From Flavobacterium sp. GT3R68 (GTDB lineage: Bacteria > Bacteroidota > Bacteroidia > Flavobacteriales > Flavobacteriaceae), in the NCBI RefSeq assembly GCF_007109225.1, contig NZ_VJZK01000001.1, positions 640,731 to 704,730 of the forward strand: a DNA stretch of 64,000 nt. The letters run 5' to 3'. Shown here one piece after another: positions 18,713 to 29,500 of this stretch. How positions within the stretch are numbered: position 1 is the first letter of the stretch; each line of letters opens with the position of its first letter. The position numbers and the translations under genes were made by a program. The notes under the pieces were generated by a model, which searched no databases, was not told the DNA's origin, and saw only the letters and a program-made list of their open reading frames with translations.

Positions 18713-18957
18713 TTAAAATCAAAATGAAAGTATCTTCTTTTGAAATGGGAATTGCGTCAGACACATCACGCTGCCTACTACTTTATAAGAAAATTTTTAT
18801 AGAAAACAAATAAATTCGATAAAGAGCGAATCTTAACGATAAAATTACAATTATTTTAACTTCAGCTACATATTTTGTTAAATTATTAAATATCTTTACA
18901 GGCTCGTAATTATTTAAATTTCGAGCTTAAAATTGATTGTATAATACTACTAATGTT

Positions 18958-21900
18958 ATGAAAATTAGACTATTACTATTTTTAACAATGTTATTTTCGG
19001 TTGGAAGTTGGGGACAAGTTTCTATTTACTCTGATAATTTTGGGGTTAGCGCAGTCAATCCGCTTGTCAGGACTGGTTATACAGCGAATGCTGCTTCGGG
19101 TGTTGCTTGGGAGTTAAGAACTTCAGGCGCGAGTACTACTTATACATGGACTTCACCAGCCGCAAGTTTTTCAGGGGGAGCGAATGTTTTTACAAACTTA
19201 GGGACGAACACGAACGTCAAAACATTAACATATGATAATTCTTTATCAACTATAGGTTATACTGCTATTAATGTAAGATTTGGAGCATTGAAATCTGGGA
19301 CAGTTCCTAATTTAGATGTTTCTTATTCTGTCGATGGTACAATATATAATTCTGCTGGCTCTGTTACATTGAATACTGGATGGACAGCAAATTCAATTGC
19401 TCTTCCGGTGGGCGCAGAGGGTGTTTCGAATTTGAGAATACGATTTTCGATTGTCGCAAATAGTAATTCAGCAAATTTTTTCAGAATTGATGATTTTCAG
19501 TTAATAGGAACTCCTTCCTCCAGCAATACAATCACTACAAATACGACATTAACGGGTAATCCCTATTGCGTTTCGGCATCAACGGGTGCTGCAGTATCGA
19601 TACCTTTTACCAGCACCGGAACCTTTACCGGTACTAATGTCTATACCGCGCAATTATCGAATGCAGCGGGAAGTTTCGCCGCTCCGATAACTATTGGAAC
19701 GTTATCCAGTACAGCAAATACAGGAACAATAACAGCTACTATTCCTGCGGGAACAGTCTCCGGTACCGGATACCGAATCCGTGTGATTTCGGATACTCCT
19801 GCGATAATAGGAACTGATAATACAGTCAATTTAACAATCAACCTTGCAACCAACAGTGTTGCGCCAACCACGACTCAAAACCTGGCGACGGGAGCCAATG
19901 GTTCTGCCTTAACAGTTACAGAAGGATCAACCCCGGTAAGCAGACAATGGTATTATGGTACGGTTAGTGGTGGACCTTACGGGACTGCTATTGGTGGTGC
20001 GACAGGGGCGAGTTATATGCCTAATTTTGGATCGGTCGGAACATACTATGTGGTTTGTATATCGACTTTTGCCTGTGCGACCATTACCAGTGGACAGGTA
20101 CAAATAAATGTGGTCAGCGCTCCGGGAAATGACCTTTGTGCCAGTGCGGTTGCCCTGACCATAAATGCAGGAAATACAGCGGGAACTTTATTAAATGCAA
20201 CCGCTACTCCTGCAAATACATTTACATATCAATCGGCCAAAAATGACGTTTGGTATAAGTTTACACCCATCTGTACCGGTTCACATACCGTAACCTTAAC
20301 TTTTCCATCAGCAGTCAGTGATGATATCGACATGGATATTTTTTCAGCGGGTTGCCCAACTACGGGGACGGCTTCGTTTACTGCTCATGGAAGTACGGTG
20401 ACAGAAACCATAACAAGCACCTTTACTGGAGGAACCACTTATTATATCAGAGTAATCGATTTCAGTACAACGGGAAGCACTATGAATATTCAGGTTACGG
20501 GTAATATTGCTGCGCCTTCACAGCCCGGTGCAATTACCGGAAGCGCCAGTATTTGTAGTGGTGCAGCACAGACGTACTCCGTTACTGCTGTTAGTGGCGC
20601 AACTTCTTATACCTGGACTTTGCCGTCAGGATGGTCCGGAACCAGTACAACCAATTCGATAAACGCAACAGCCAGTTCAACTAGTGGTAATGTACAAGTG
20701 ACTGCTAATAACGGTTGCGGAAGCAGTACAGCACAAACCTTGGCTATTACGGTTATCAGTACCGCTACTCCAGTAGGTTCTATTTCTGCTACACCAATTT
20801 GTGGCAGTACCGGTTTAAATTTCTCGGGAACGGCAATCGCTCCGGAAATTTATTATTGGCAAACCAGCGCAACGGGAACAGCAACTGCTAATCCTACGAC
20901 CGCACCCTATAATGTAAGTTCGGGTGGTACTTATTATGTAAGAACATACGACGGCACCTGTTGGTCAGCCGGAACAGTTTCTTCGGCAGTCACTGTAAAT
21001 GCAGTGCCAACTGTGCCAACTACCGGAAACCCAGCTGCGGTTTGTGAAGGTAGTGCCGTGACTTTTACCGGGACAGGAAGTAGTGGCGCTACGTCATATA
21101 CTTTTTGGGATGCGGCTTCAGGCGGAACCAAATATTTGAATGGTGTTTCCGGATATACCATTACGGGGACAGCATTAACCACACCAACTGCTTTGACATC
21201 AGGTACGTATACCTATTATATTCAGGGAGAAACAGCGAGTTGTGTAAGTGCAGCACGTAAATCGGTAACAGTGACTATCAATGCCATTCCGGCTAATCCG
21301 GCGGGAACGATAAGTGCTTCAGCAAATCCATCTTGTGGTGCTGCAACATTAACCTATTCAGCGCCAAGCGCCACCCTATACTGGCAAACTACTGCCGGCG
21401 GAACTTCAACAACTAATGCCACGACTTCTACTTATAATGCGGCTTCGACAGGAACGTATTATGTAAGAAGTTATAACGGTTCATGCTGGTCAACCGGAAC
21501 AGTATCTTTAGCCATAACGGTGAACGCGGTTGTAAATATTGCCGCTCAGCCTGCTAATCAGGCAGTGGTTGTAGGGAATATAGCGACTTTTAACGTTACC
21601 GCAACAGGAGCTACTTCATATCAATGGCAGGTTTCTACCAATGGAGGTTCGACCTGGAGTAATGTGGGGACTAATTCCAACAGTTATACCACTGCGGCTA
21701 CTACACTTGGAATGAATGCCTACCAATATCAGGTACTTGTCAGCGGGACTGCTCCTTGCGCTACAGTTACATCCACGGCAGCAATATTAACAGTAAATAC
21801 TGCTCCATGTTTGAGTGAGAATTTCGCTGTGAATGCTTTGCCTTCGGGATGGGCTTCAACTGCAGCTACTTTTTCAAGTAATTATGCTGCATTTGTATCT

Positions 21901-24900
21901 GCGACAGGTGATTTAGCGACCATTGCAGTAAGCAATCCAAGCTCGATGACCTTTACTTTGGAACGTTCAAGTAATAATGCCACCGACAAAAGTATGTTGG
22001 TTGAGGTTTCTACTACCACTCAAACTACCGGCTTTACAACGTTAGCAACATATATTGATGGGAATACCACATCTGCCGGAATAACAAATTGCACTGTAGA
22101 TTTATCATCATATACTGCCAATTCAACCGTTTATATCCGATTCAGAAAAACCGGAACTACTACTTCCTATTGGAGAGTAGACGATATCAATGTATACTGT
22201 GGAGGAACCACACCAACCATTACCTTAACTCCGGTGACTTTAACCGGAATGACTTATGTTTTTGGGGCAGGGCCATCAGCGAACCAAACTTTTACCGCCA
22301 GTGGGGTGAATTTAACAGCAGACATTTTGCTGACACCACCAACGGATTATGAAATATCAACGGCTGCGGGTTCCGGTTTTGGAAGCGCCATCACTTTAAC
22401 CCAGACAGCAGGAATTGTAAATGCCACCACCATCTACACCCGATTAAAAACAGGATTGGCAGTCAATACCTATAACACCGAAAATATTGCGGGAACCAGT
22501 ACCGGTGCCACCACCAAAAATGTGGTGTGTAGTGGTAGTGTAACAGTGGCGGCGCCAGTCAACAATTTGTGTGGCAGTGCGACTTCCTTAACCGTTAATG
22601 CCGCTGCAACAGCCGGAAACATGACCGGGTCTACTGTGACGGCTCCTTTTACAGTGGAGAAAGACGTATGGTACAGCTTTACGCCAACATGTACCGGCAT
22701 TCATGCTATTACCGTTACCGGGTTTAGCGGCGATATCGATATCGAATTATTTGGAGGTTCTTGTCCGGCAACGACAACTATATTAGATGGTTCTGCAGGA
22801 ACTACTTCTACAGAAACTATCAGTACTTCGTTAACTTCGGGTACCACGTATTACCTTAGAGTTTTAGCGTATAATGCAGCTGCAGAAACTACTGCTTTTA
22901 CCGCTCAGGTTGTTTCAACCAGTGTTTTGACATTAACCAATGCGGGAAGTCCTGCTACAGGAAATATTCCGGCAGGAACGGCCAATGCGGTGATTATGGG
23001 ATTCACCACAACGCCTACTTGTGCGACCAGTTACGATCTTACGGCGGTAACTTTAACCAAATCGGCGATATCAACCGTAACGACAGCTGATATATCGGGT
23101 TTCAGAATTTTCTATGACGCCAATTCCAACGGGATTGTGGATGGAGCTGAAGCTTCGGTATCGGGAGCAGGAATTGCTTTGGCAACAACCATGTCCTTTA
23201 CCTTAACCGGACAAACCGGCATTACCACTGCCAGAAAATATCTGCTGGTAGCGAATATCCTTGCCGGAGCGGTAAACGGAAACACGATTAAAGTCAACCT
23301 ATCACCAAATACAGATTTAACCTCGGTACTTACGCCGTCCGGAACGAAAACGGGAACGGCATTGGGTAGCACCCAAACCATTACGCCTCCTGCCTGTACG
23401 TCGGCAGTCATTGCGACTATTACTCCGACATCCGGCCCGGTAGGTACAGAAGTGACCATTACTGCTTCATCCGGAAATTTAACAGGGGCAACGGCAACAT
23501 TCAACGGAGTGGCTGCGACAGTAGTGTCGAGTTCGGCTACCCAATTGATAGTTAAAGTCCCAACAGGAGCGACAACCGGAAATTTGGTTGTAACCGATGG
23601 ACAACCTTGTAACGTAACAACTGCTTTTACGGTTATCAATAACGACATTACTACGTGCCAGGGTGCCGGAAACTCGTTCACTGATTTGATTATTTCTGAA
23701 GTGTATGACTCAGTAGCTGGGAATGTATGGCATATGGAATTGTTTAATCCAACGAATGCACCAATCAATTTGGATGCTGTTGGTGCTAATTACAAAATAG
23801 AAAGATACGGAACCATTGGCGATGCCGCTCCGACCAGAACCATAGATATTTCAGGAATTATTCAACCAGGCGCTGTCTATTTGGCCGACTTAGGAACAAT
23901 TACGGATCCTTCCTGTATCAAGACATTTGATTTTACGTCGTATGCACAGGGAATCAATGAGCAGGATGCCATCAAGTTGACTAAAGAAAATGTCAGTGTG
24001 GATATCGTTCATTGTCCAAATGAAAAAGGATATACCATTACCCGAAACACGACTGCAAGCGGACCGAATCCTGTCTTTAATGGAGCTGATTGGAATACGA
24101 ACAGTACCGAATCCTGTACGGATTTAGGCTTGTTCAGCGCTACTTTAAATGTTCCGCCAACGATTACCGCACAGCCAAGTATTAATCTGACGTGTACGAG
24201 TACTTCTGCTGCTGTAGCAGTTACAGCTACCGAAGGTTTTGCCGGAGGAAATCCACTAGCGTATCAATGGTATGTAGCGGCTCCGGGTGCAGCAACGTGG
24301 ACAGCATTAACAAATACTGGGGTTTATACCGGTACAACAACAAGCGTGTTAAACATTTCGTCTGTTGCAGGTTTGGATAATTATCAATATTACTGTCAGG
24401 TACGTGAGAATGGGGCGAACTGTTACAAAGCGTCAATCGCTGTTAAAATTCCTGCAGGAACTGGTACTACCTGGAATGGAAGTGCCTGGTCAAACGGGAC
24501 TCCTACCTTAGGAATGCTGACAATTATAAACGGAGATTACAACACGACAACCAATGGTGACATTGATGCGTGCAGTCTGATTGTGAAAGCCGGTTTTACA
24601 GCTACAGTCACTGCCACTCACTATATCAATATTCAAAATGATTTAACGGTAGAAGCCGGAGGAACATTAGATGTATTGAATAATGGATCATTAGTTCAGG
24701 TTAGTGATACCGGAGTGAACACTGGAACCATTTTGATGAAACGTACCGCTAATATCCGTCTATATGATTATGTGTACTGGTCTGCACCAGTAGCAAACTT
24801 CCCGGTAGCAAGTGTTTCCCCAAGTTCACCAACAGGAAACATTTTCAAATGGAATCCTACCGTTGCCAATAGCAATGGTGGATTTGGAAATTGGGAAAAT

Positions 24901-26160
24901 ACGGTGGAGAATATGGTTACTGCAAAAGGATATATCGTTCGGGGGCCTACCGGATTCAATAATGCAGCTCCGCAGGCCATGACCGCTAATTTCTCCGGAG
25001 TTCCTAACAACGGAATCTACACGCCATCGATATTAAGAGGGAACAATACAGCTGCCGATTATCCGGGCACCAATGGGATAACCATTACCAATAAAGAAGA
25101 TAACTGGAATTTAATTGGGAATCCATATCCATCGGCTATTAAATCGATTGACTTCTTAGCAGCAAACACGAATATAGAAGGAGCGGTTCGTTTATGGACA
25201 CATGGTACATTGCCAAATGCTGGAACTCCAAATCCGTTCTACGGAAGTTATGCCTATAATTATACCGCTACGGATTATATAGTTCATAATGGCACCGCGA
25301 CAACCAGTGGTCCTGTTGGGTTCAACGGACTTATCGGGGCCGGACAATCGTTTTTGGTATTAATGAATGATGGTGCTGCCGCAACGCAGACCGTGACTTT
25401 CAATAATGCCTTACGAAGCAAAACCTATGACAACAGTCAGTTTTATAGAAATGCAAATTCCCAAAATGCAGTAGGAGGAATTGAGCAAAACAGAATCTGG
25501 CTGGATTTAATTTCCTCAACAAACGTAATTAACAGAGCCGTTGTAGGTTATGTTGAAGGCGCGACAGATCAAAAAGACCGCATGTATGATGCATACACCG
25601 ATTATAAAAACGCACAGAATTTTTATTCCATTATCAATGATGATGTAGTGATAATCCAAGGAAAGTCATTGCCATTTAAGGTAGAGGACCGTGTACCGAT
25701 GGGAATCAAAATTCCGTCAAACGGAACCTATCAAATTGCAATCGCAGCGGCAGATGGAATATTTGCTGCAGGGGGGCAAACGATATATCTTGAAGACCTT
25801 TTATTGAATGTAATCCATAATTTGTCTGCAGCGCCATACCAATTTACAACCGTTACCGGAATCATCAACAACCGTTTCGTGCTTCGTTATACGGATGCCG
25901 CTCTAGGAAATGATAGCTTCGAAATCGTTGAAAATGGCGTCACTGTTGCGACAGAAAATCATGAAATCAATATCAAATCACAGTTGGAACAAATGAAAAA
26001 CATTTCTGTTTATGATGTATTGGGAAGACAGGTATTTGAAAAAAATAATATTAATACTACAGCATTTACGATTCAGAATTTAGTCGTAAGTCAACAGGCA
26101 TTGATTGTCAAAATCATTTTGGAAAACGGACAGACTGTCAGCAAGAAAATCGTTTTTTAA
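18958..26160 (+). CDS. Giant multidomain T9SS-exported surface protein
   Basis: 2,400 aa. ATG 18958 is chosen because MKIRLLLFLTMLFSVGSWGQ is a clean signal peptide. Visible order: discoidin-like start; pre-peptidase C-terminal-like domains at about residues 389-514 and 1200-1320 (both 'DVWY(K/S)FTP'); a PKD-like domain about 525-600 (CSGAAQTYSV); two similar Ig-like modules with 'GTYYVR(T/S)Y(D/N)G(T/S)CW' (about 620-690 and 790-860); an IPT/TIG-like domain about 1485-1560 (ITPTSGPVGTEVT); a lamin-tail-like domain about 1570-1730; then the cassette starting WNGSAWSNG (about 1838) shared with the next two genes, ending in a sorting signal of the C type (VYDVLGRQVFE, KKIVF end). No catalytic site is seen, so adhesion is likely. 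Ser, Thr and Gly are extremely abundant. Confidence 0.88.
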   Translation: MKIRLLLFLTMLFSVGSWGQVSIYSDNFGVSAVNPLVRTGYTANAASGVAWELRTSGASTTYTWTSPAASFSGGANVFTNLGTNTNVKTLTYDNSLSTIGYTAINVRFGALKSGTVPNLDVSYSVDGTIYNSAGSVTLNTGWTANSIALPVGAEGVSNLRIRFSIVANSNSANFFRIDDFQLIGTPSSSNTITTNTTLTGNPYCVSASTGAAVSIPFTSTGTFTGTNVYTAQLSNAAGSFAAPITIGTLSSTANTGTITATIPAGTVSGTGYRIRVISDTPAIIGTDNTVNLTINLATNSVAPTTTQNLATGANGSALTVTEGSTPVSRQWYYGTVSGGPYGTAIGGATGASYMPNFGSVGTYYVVCISTFACATITSGQVQINVVSAPGNDLCASAVALTINAGNTAGTLLNATATPANTFTYQSAKNDVWYKFTPICTGSHTVTLTFPSAVSDDIDMDIFSAGCPTTGTASFTAHGSTVTETITSTFTGGTTYYIRVIDFSTTGSTMNIQVTGNIAAPSQPGAITGSASICSGAAQTYSVTAVSGATSYTWTLPSGWSGTSTTNSINATASSTSGNVQVTANNGCGSSTAQTLAITVISTATPVGSISATPICGSTGLNFSGTAIAPEIYYWQTSATGTATANPTTAPYNVSSGGTYYVRTYDGTCWSAGTVSSAVTVNAVPTVPTTGNPAAVCEGSAVTFTGTGSSGATSYTFWDAASGGTKYLNGVSGYTITGTALTTPTALTSGTYTYYIQGETASCVSAARKSVTVTINAIPANPAGTISASANPSCGAATLTYSAPSATLYWQTTAGGTSTTNATTSTYNAASTGTYYVRSYNGSCWSTGTVSLAITVNAVVNIAAQPANQAVVVGNIATFNVTATGATSYQWQVSTNGGSTWSNVGTNSNSYTTAATTLGMNAYQYQVLVSGTAPCATVTSTAAILTVNTAPCLSENFAVNALPSGWASTAATFSSNYAAFVSATGDLATIAVSNPSSMTFTLERSSNNATDKSMLVEVSTTTQTTGFTTLATYIDGNTTSAGITNCTVDLSSYTANSTVYIRFRKTGTTTSYWRVDDINVYCGGTTPTITLTPVTLTGMTYVFGAGPSANQTFTASGVNLTADILLTPPTDYEISTAAGSGFGSAITLTQTAGIVNATTIYTRLKTGLAVNTYNTENIAGTSTGATTKNVVCSGSVTVAAPVNNLCGSATSLTVNAAATAGNMTGSTVTAPFTVEKDVWYSFTPTCTGIHAITVTGFSGDIDIELFGGSCPATTTILDGSAGTTSTETISTSLTSGTTYYLRVLAYNAAAETTAFTAQVVSTSVLTLTNAGSPATGNIPAGTANAVIMGFTTTPTCATSYDLTAVTLTKSAISTVTTADISGFRIFYDANSNGIVDGAEASVSGAGIALATTMSFTLTGQTGITTARKYLLVANILAGAVNGNTIKVNLSPNTDLTSVLTPSGTKTGTALGSTQTITPPACTSAVIATITPTSGPVGTEVTITASSGNLTGATATFNGVAATVVSSSATQLIVKVPTGATTGNLVVTDGQPCNVTTAFTVINNDITTCQGAGNSFTDLIISEVYDSVAGNVWHMELFNPTNAPINLDAVGANYKIERYGTIGDAAPTRTIDISGIIQPGAVYLADLGTITDPSCIKTFDFTSYAQGINEQDAIKLTKENVSVDIVHCPNEKGYTITRNTTASGPNPVFNGADWNTNSTESCTDLGLFSATLNVPPTITAQPSINLTCTSTSAAVAVTATEGFAGGNPLAYQWYVAAPGAATWTALTNTGVYTGTTTSVLNISSVAGLDNYQYYCQVRENGANCYKASIAVKIPAGTGTTWNGSAWSNGTPTLGMLTIINGDYNTTTNGDIDACSLIVKAGFTATVTATHYINIQNDLTVEAGGTLDVLNNGSLVQVSDTGVNTGTILMKRTANIRLYDYVYWSAPVANFPVASVSPSSPTGNIFKWNPTVANSNGGFGNWENTVENMVTAKGYIVRGPTGFNNAAPQAMTANFSGVPNNGIYTPSILRGNNTAADYPGTNGITITNKEDNWNLIGNPYPSAIKSIDFLAANTNIEGAVRLWTHGTLPNAGTPNPFYGSYAYNYTATDYIVHNGTATTSGPVGFNGLIGAGQSFLVLMNDGAAATQTVTFNNALRSKTYDNSQFYRNANSQNAVGGIEQNRIWLDLISSTNVINRAVVGYVEGATDQKDRMYDAYTDYKNAQNFYSIINDDVVIIQGKSLPFKVEDRVPMGIKIPSNGTYQIAIAAADGIFAAGGQTIYLEDLLLNVIHNLSAAPYQFTTVTGIINNRFVLRYTDAALGNDSFEIVENGVTVATENHEINIKSQLEQMKNISVYDVLGRQVFEKNNINTTAFTIQNLVVSQQALIVKIILENGQTVSKKIVF

Positions 26161-26184
26161 AATAAATGTTTGCTGTTAAAAAAT

Positions 26185-26214
26185 AAAAAAAGCCTGCGTC
26201 AGCGGGCTTTTTGA
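26185..26214 (+). terminator. Terminator after the giant surface protein gene
   Basis: AAAAAGCCTGC / GCGGGCTTTTT hairpin (one T-G wobble) with a 4-nt loop and T tail. Confidence 0.88.
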
Positions 26215-26500
26215 TTGAAAGTCCGCGGGATATTTTTTTAACCCCTGATTTAACTTACAAACCAAAGGCAATAATAGTTTTTAAAGAACTGAAAATCATC
26301 ATTTTCATTAAATTATCCGCAATAAAATTATTGTATTTTATGCTTTTAAAATGAATTATTCACGATGTTAATTAAAATGGTATGAAGTATTTAGTTTATT
26401 CAGTAGAACTGCTTTTTAATGTTTAAAAATTTTGATTTGAACACTGAAATTGATACTATTGCCAACTGATTTCCCCAAATCACGCAGAATTTTTATACCT
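26215..26500. other. AT-rich intergenic gap, no feature seen
   Basis: Between the terminator and the start of the next T9SS gene I see no gene, no repeat shared with the rest of the window and no good TTG/TAnnTTTG promoter. Confidence 0.5.
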
Positions 26501-29500
26501 ATGAATAAAACACTACTTGTTTTCTTTTTTATTTTGAATTTTATTGTGGCTTCCGCCCAAAAAAATAATGTCTGGACTAAGGCTACAGAGGATGAAATGC
26601 GTTCTGTTCCCAAAATCGCCAGAAGCGAATATCCGTCAAAATATCAGCTATTTCAATTGGATTGGAATGCTTTTAAAAGCCAACTCACCCGCGCTCCCAA
26701 AAGAGAGGAACTGTCGGCCATTTCAAATGTAATTGTTACGTTTCCGAATCCGGAAACCGGACATTTGGATTCCTATCGTATTTTGGAAGCATCTATCATG
26801 GAACAGGAGTTGCAGGCTTCTTATCCTGAAATCCGTTCGTATGTCGGCCAGAGAATAGATAATCCTTCTGATGTAGTACGTTTCAGTATGTCACCACAAA
26901 AGGGCCTGAGTGCTATTATTCGCTCTGCGACATTCGGAACCAGCATCATTGATCCGTATACCTCGGATAATAAAAACTACATCATTTTTAATAAGTCCCA
27001 TTCGAATACGAACTTTCCATTTCAATGTGCTACAAATGATGCGGTTCTTGAGATGGATGCGCTTCAAAAAAGTGCTTTAAACAATGCGGATGATAATCAA
27101 TTGCGAAGACTGCGACTGGCGATGTCGGTAACAGGAGAATATACTGTTTTTCACGGCGGAACCGTTGCGGGCGCTTTGGCTGCTATCAATGCAACAATGA
27201 CCAGAGTTAATGGTGTTTTTGAAAATGATTTTAATTCTACGATGGTTTTGATTGCAGCCAATGCGAATGTGGTTTATACGAATGCTGCCACCGATCCCTA
27301 TTCGCCTGCCGCCAGTATGGCGAACTGGAATGCTGAACTGCAGGCTACTTTGACGAGTGCAATTGGGGAAGCTAATTATGATGTGGGACATTTATTCGGT
27401 GCAACAGGAGGTGGTGGAAATGCAGGCTGTATTGGATGCGTGTGCGTCAATGGGCAAAAAGGAAGCGGCTATACCTCACCGGCTAACGGAATTCCGCAAG
27501 GAGATACTTTTGATATCGATTATGTAGCACACGAATTAGGGCATCAGTTTGGGGCGAATCATACGTTTACCCATTCGACCCAGACACCTGTAGCGCAATT
27601 GGAACCCGGGAGCGGAAGTACCATTATGGGATATGCGGGAATCACGGGAGCGACCGATGTGCAAATGAACAGTGATGCTTATTTTCACGCAATCAGTATA
27701 CAGCAGGTTACCAACAATATAAAAGCTAAGGCGTGTCCGGTTCTTATCGCCACGGGTAACGCAACGCCAACTGCCAATGCAGGACCAGATAAAATACTTC
27801 CTATAAGCACGGCATTCAAATTAATTGGTTCAGGCACAGATGCAAACGGTACGGCTTCATTGACGTATTGCTGGGAACAGATGGATATTGGCAGCGCAAC
27901 TACCACTTATCCAAACGGAACAAAAACGGCAGGACCAAATTTCCGATCCTTTACGTCCACCAGCAGCTCAATGCGCCGCCTTCCGAGATTGGCAGATCAT
28001 GTTGCGAACGGTGTAGGCGCAAACATGTGGGAAATTGTCCCGGGAGTCGACCGTACTTTGAATTTTCGTTTGACAGTCAGAGATAATCGGGCGGGAGGAG
28101 CCAGTAACGAGAGTGATGATATGACTGTTTTCTTTGACAATGCGTACGGCCCTTTTTCTGTTACTTCCCAGAATACTGCAGGAGGAAGCTGGACTCAGGG
28201 AACCAACCAAACCATTACATGGACGGTCAATAACACGACTGCATTAACAGGATCTGCGAATGTCAATATCCTGTTGTCTACTGACGGTGGAGTCACTTTC
28301 CCCATTACAATACTAGCTAATACTCCAAACGACGGAAGCCAGGTAATTACCGTTCCAAACGTTTTATCCACCACCTGCCGACTTTTGATTGAGCCTACAG
28401 GGAACGACTATTATGCGATAAACACCATGCCTTTTGCCATTGGATATACCATTGCCACTACATGTAATTCGTATACCTACAATACCGCTTTTGCAATACC
28501 GGATAATAACACTGCCTACACCGTTAAATCCATTAATGTGCCAACTACGGGGATGATTACAGATGTCAATCTGGCTGTAAATCTTACTCATACGTGGATT
28601 TCCGATATCAATATTGCCTTGATTAATCCAGCCGGTACGAGTCAAATCAATATTTTTAACAGAAGTTGTACCAATGACAATAATATCAATGCCACTTTTG
28701 ACGATCAGGGCTCAGCTTTGGTTTGTGCAGCGACAATAACCGGTAATGTGGTTCCAACACAGGCATTGTCTGTATATAATGGAATAAATCCGCAAGGAAA
28801 TTGGTTAATTGGAGTCCGGGATTTAAATGCCACTGATACGGGTAGTGTAACATCATATACTTTAACGATCTGTTCCCAGACAACTACGGAGATTGTATTT
28901 GCATGTGGAGCACTGACTACCACCTGGGATGGATCAGCCTGGAGTAACGGAGTGCCCTTGAAAAATGCCTACGCTGTTATAAATGGGAATTATAATACGG
29001 CAACTAACGGAAGTTTCCGCGCCTGCAGCATGACAATAAATGCCGGAAGAACACTGACCATTAATCCGGGTGGCTATATAGAGTTGGATAACGATTTGAC
29101 GGTTAATGCTACGGGAGTGCTGAAAGTACTTCATGAAGGCTCATTAGTTATGCTAAATGATACCGGAGTCGTTACCAATAATGGAAATATTGAAGTTTAT
29201 AAAACTACGTCAAGTTATGAAAGGTTTGATTATATATATTGGTCCTCACCGATTGTAAATGCAACTATCGGCGGCATTTTTAGCAGTTGGAGTTTGGATC
29301 ATGCTTATAAGTTTGAAACTGCAAATTATTCTGATTTGAATAATGATACTTTTGACGACAATCAGGACGATTGGCAACTTGTACCTTCCGCTACAGTAAT
29401 GACGCCTGCTAAAGGATATATCGTAATGACCCCAACCAGCGGAACTTTTCCGTCGATTTCAAGTGTGATGTTTAGCGGAACTGTAAATAATGGAGTTATC

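Noticed and set aside
18958-26160. Possible tandem-repeat or CRISPR-like array in the giant gene
   Set aside because: The recurring Thr/Ser/Gly motifs belong to diverged Ig-like and PPC domains; there is no regular direct-repeat/spacer pattern, and no cas gene anywhere in the window.
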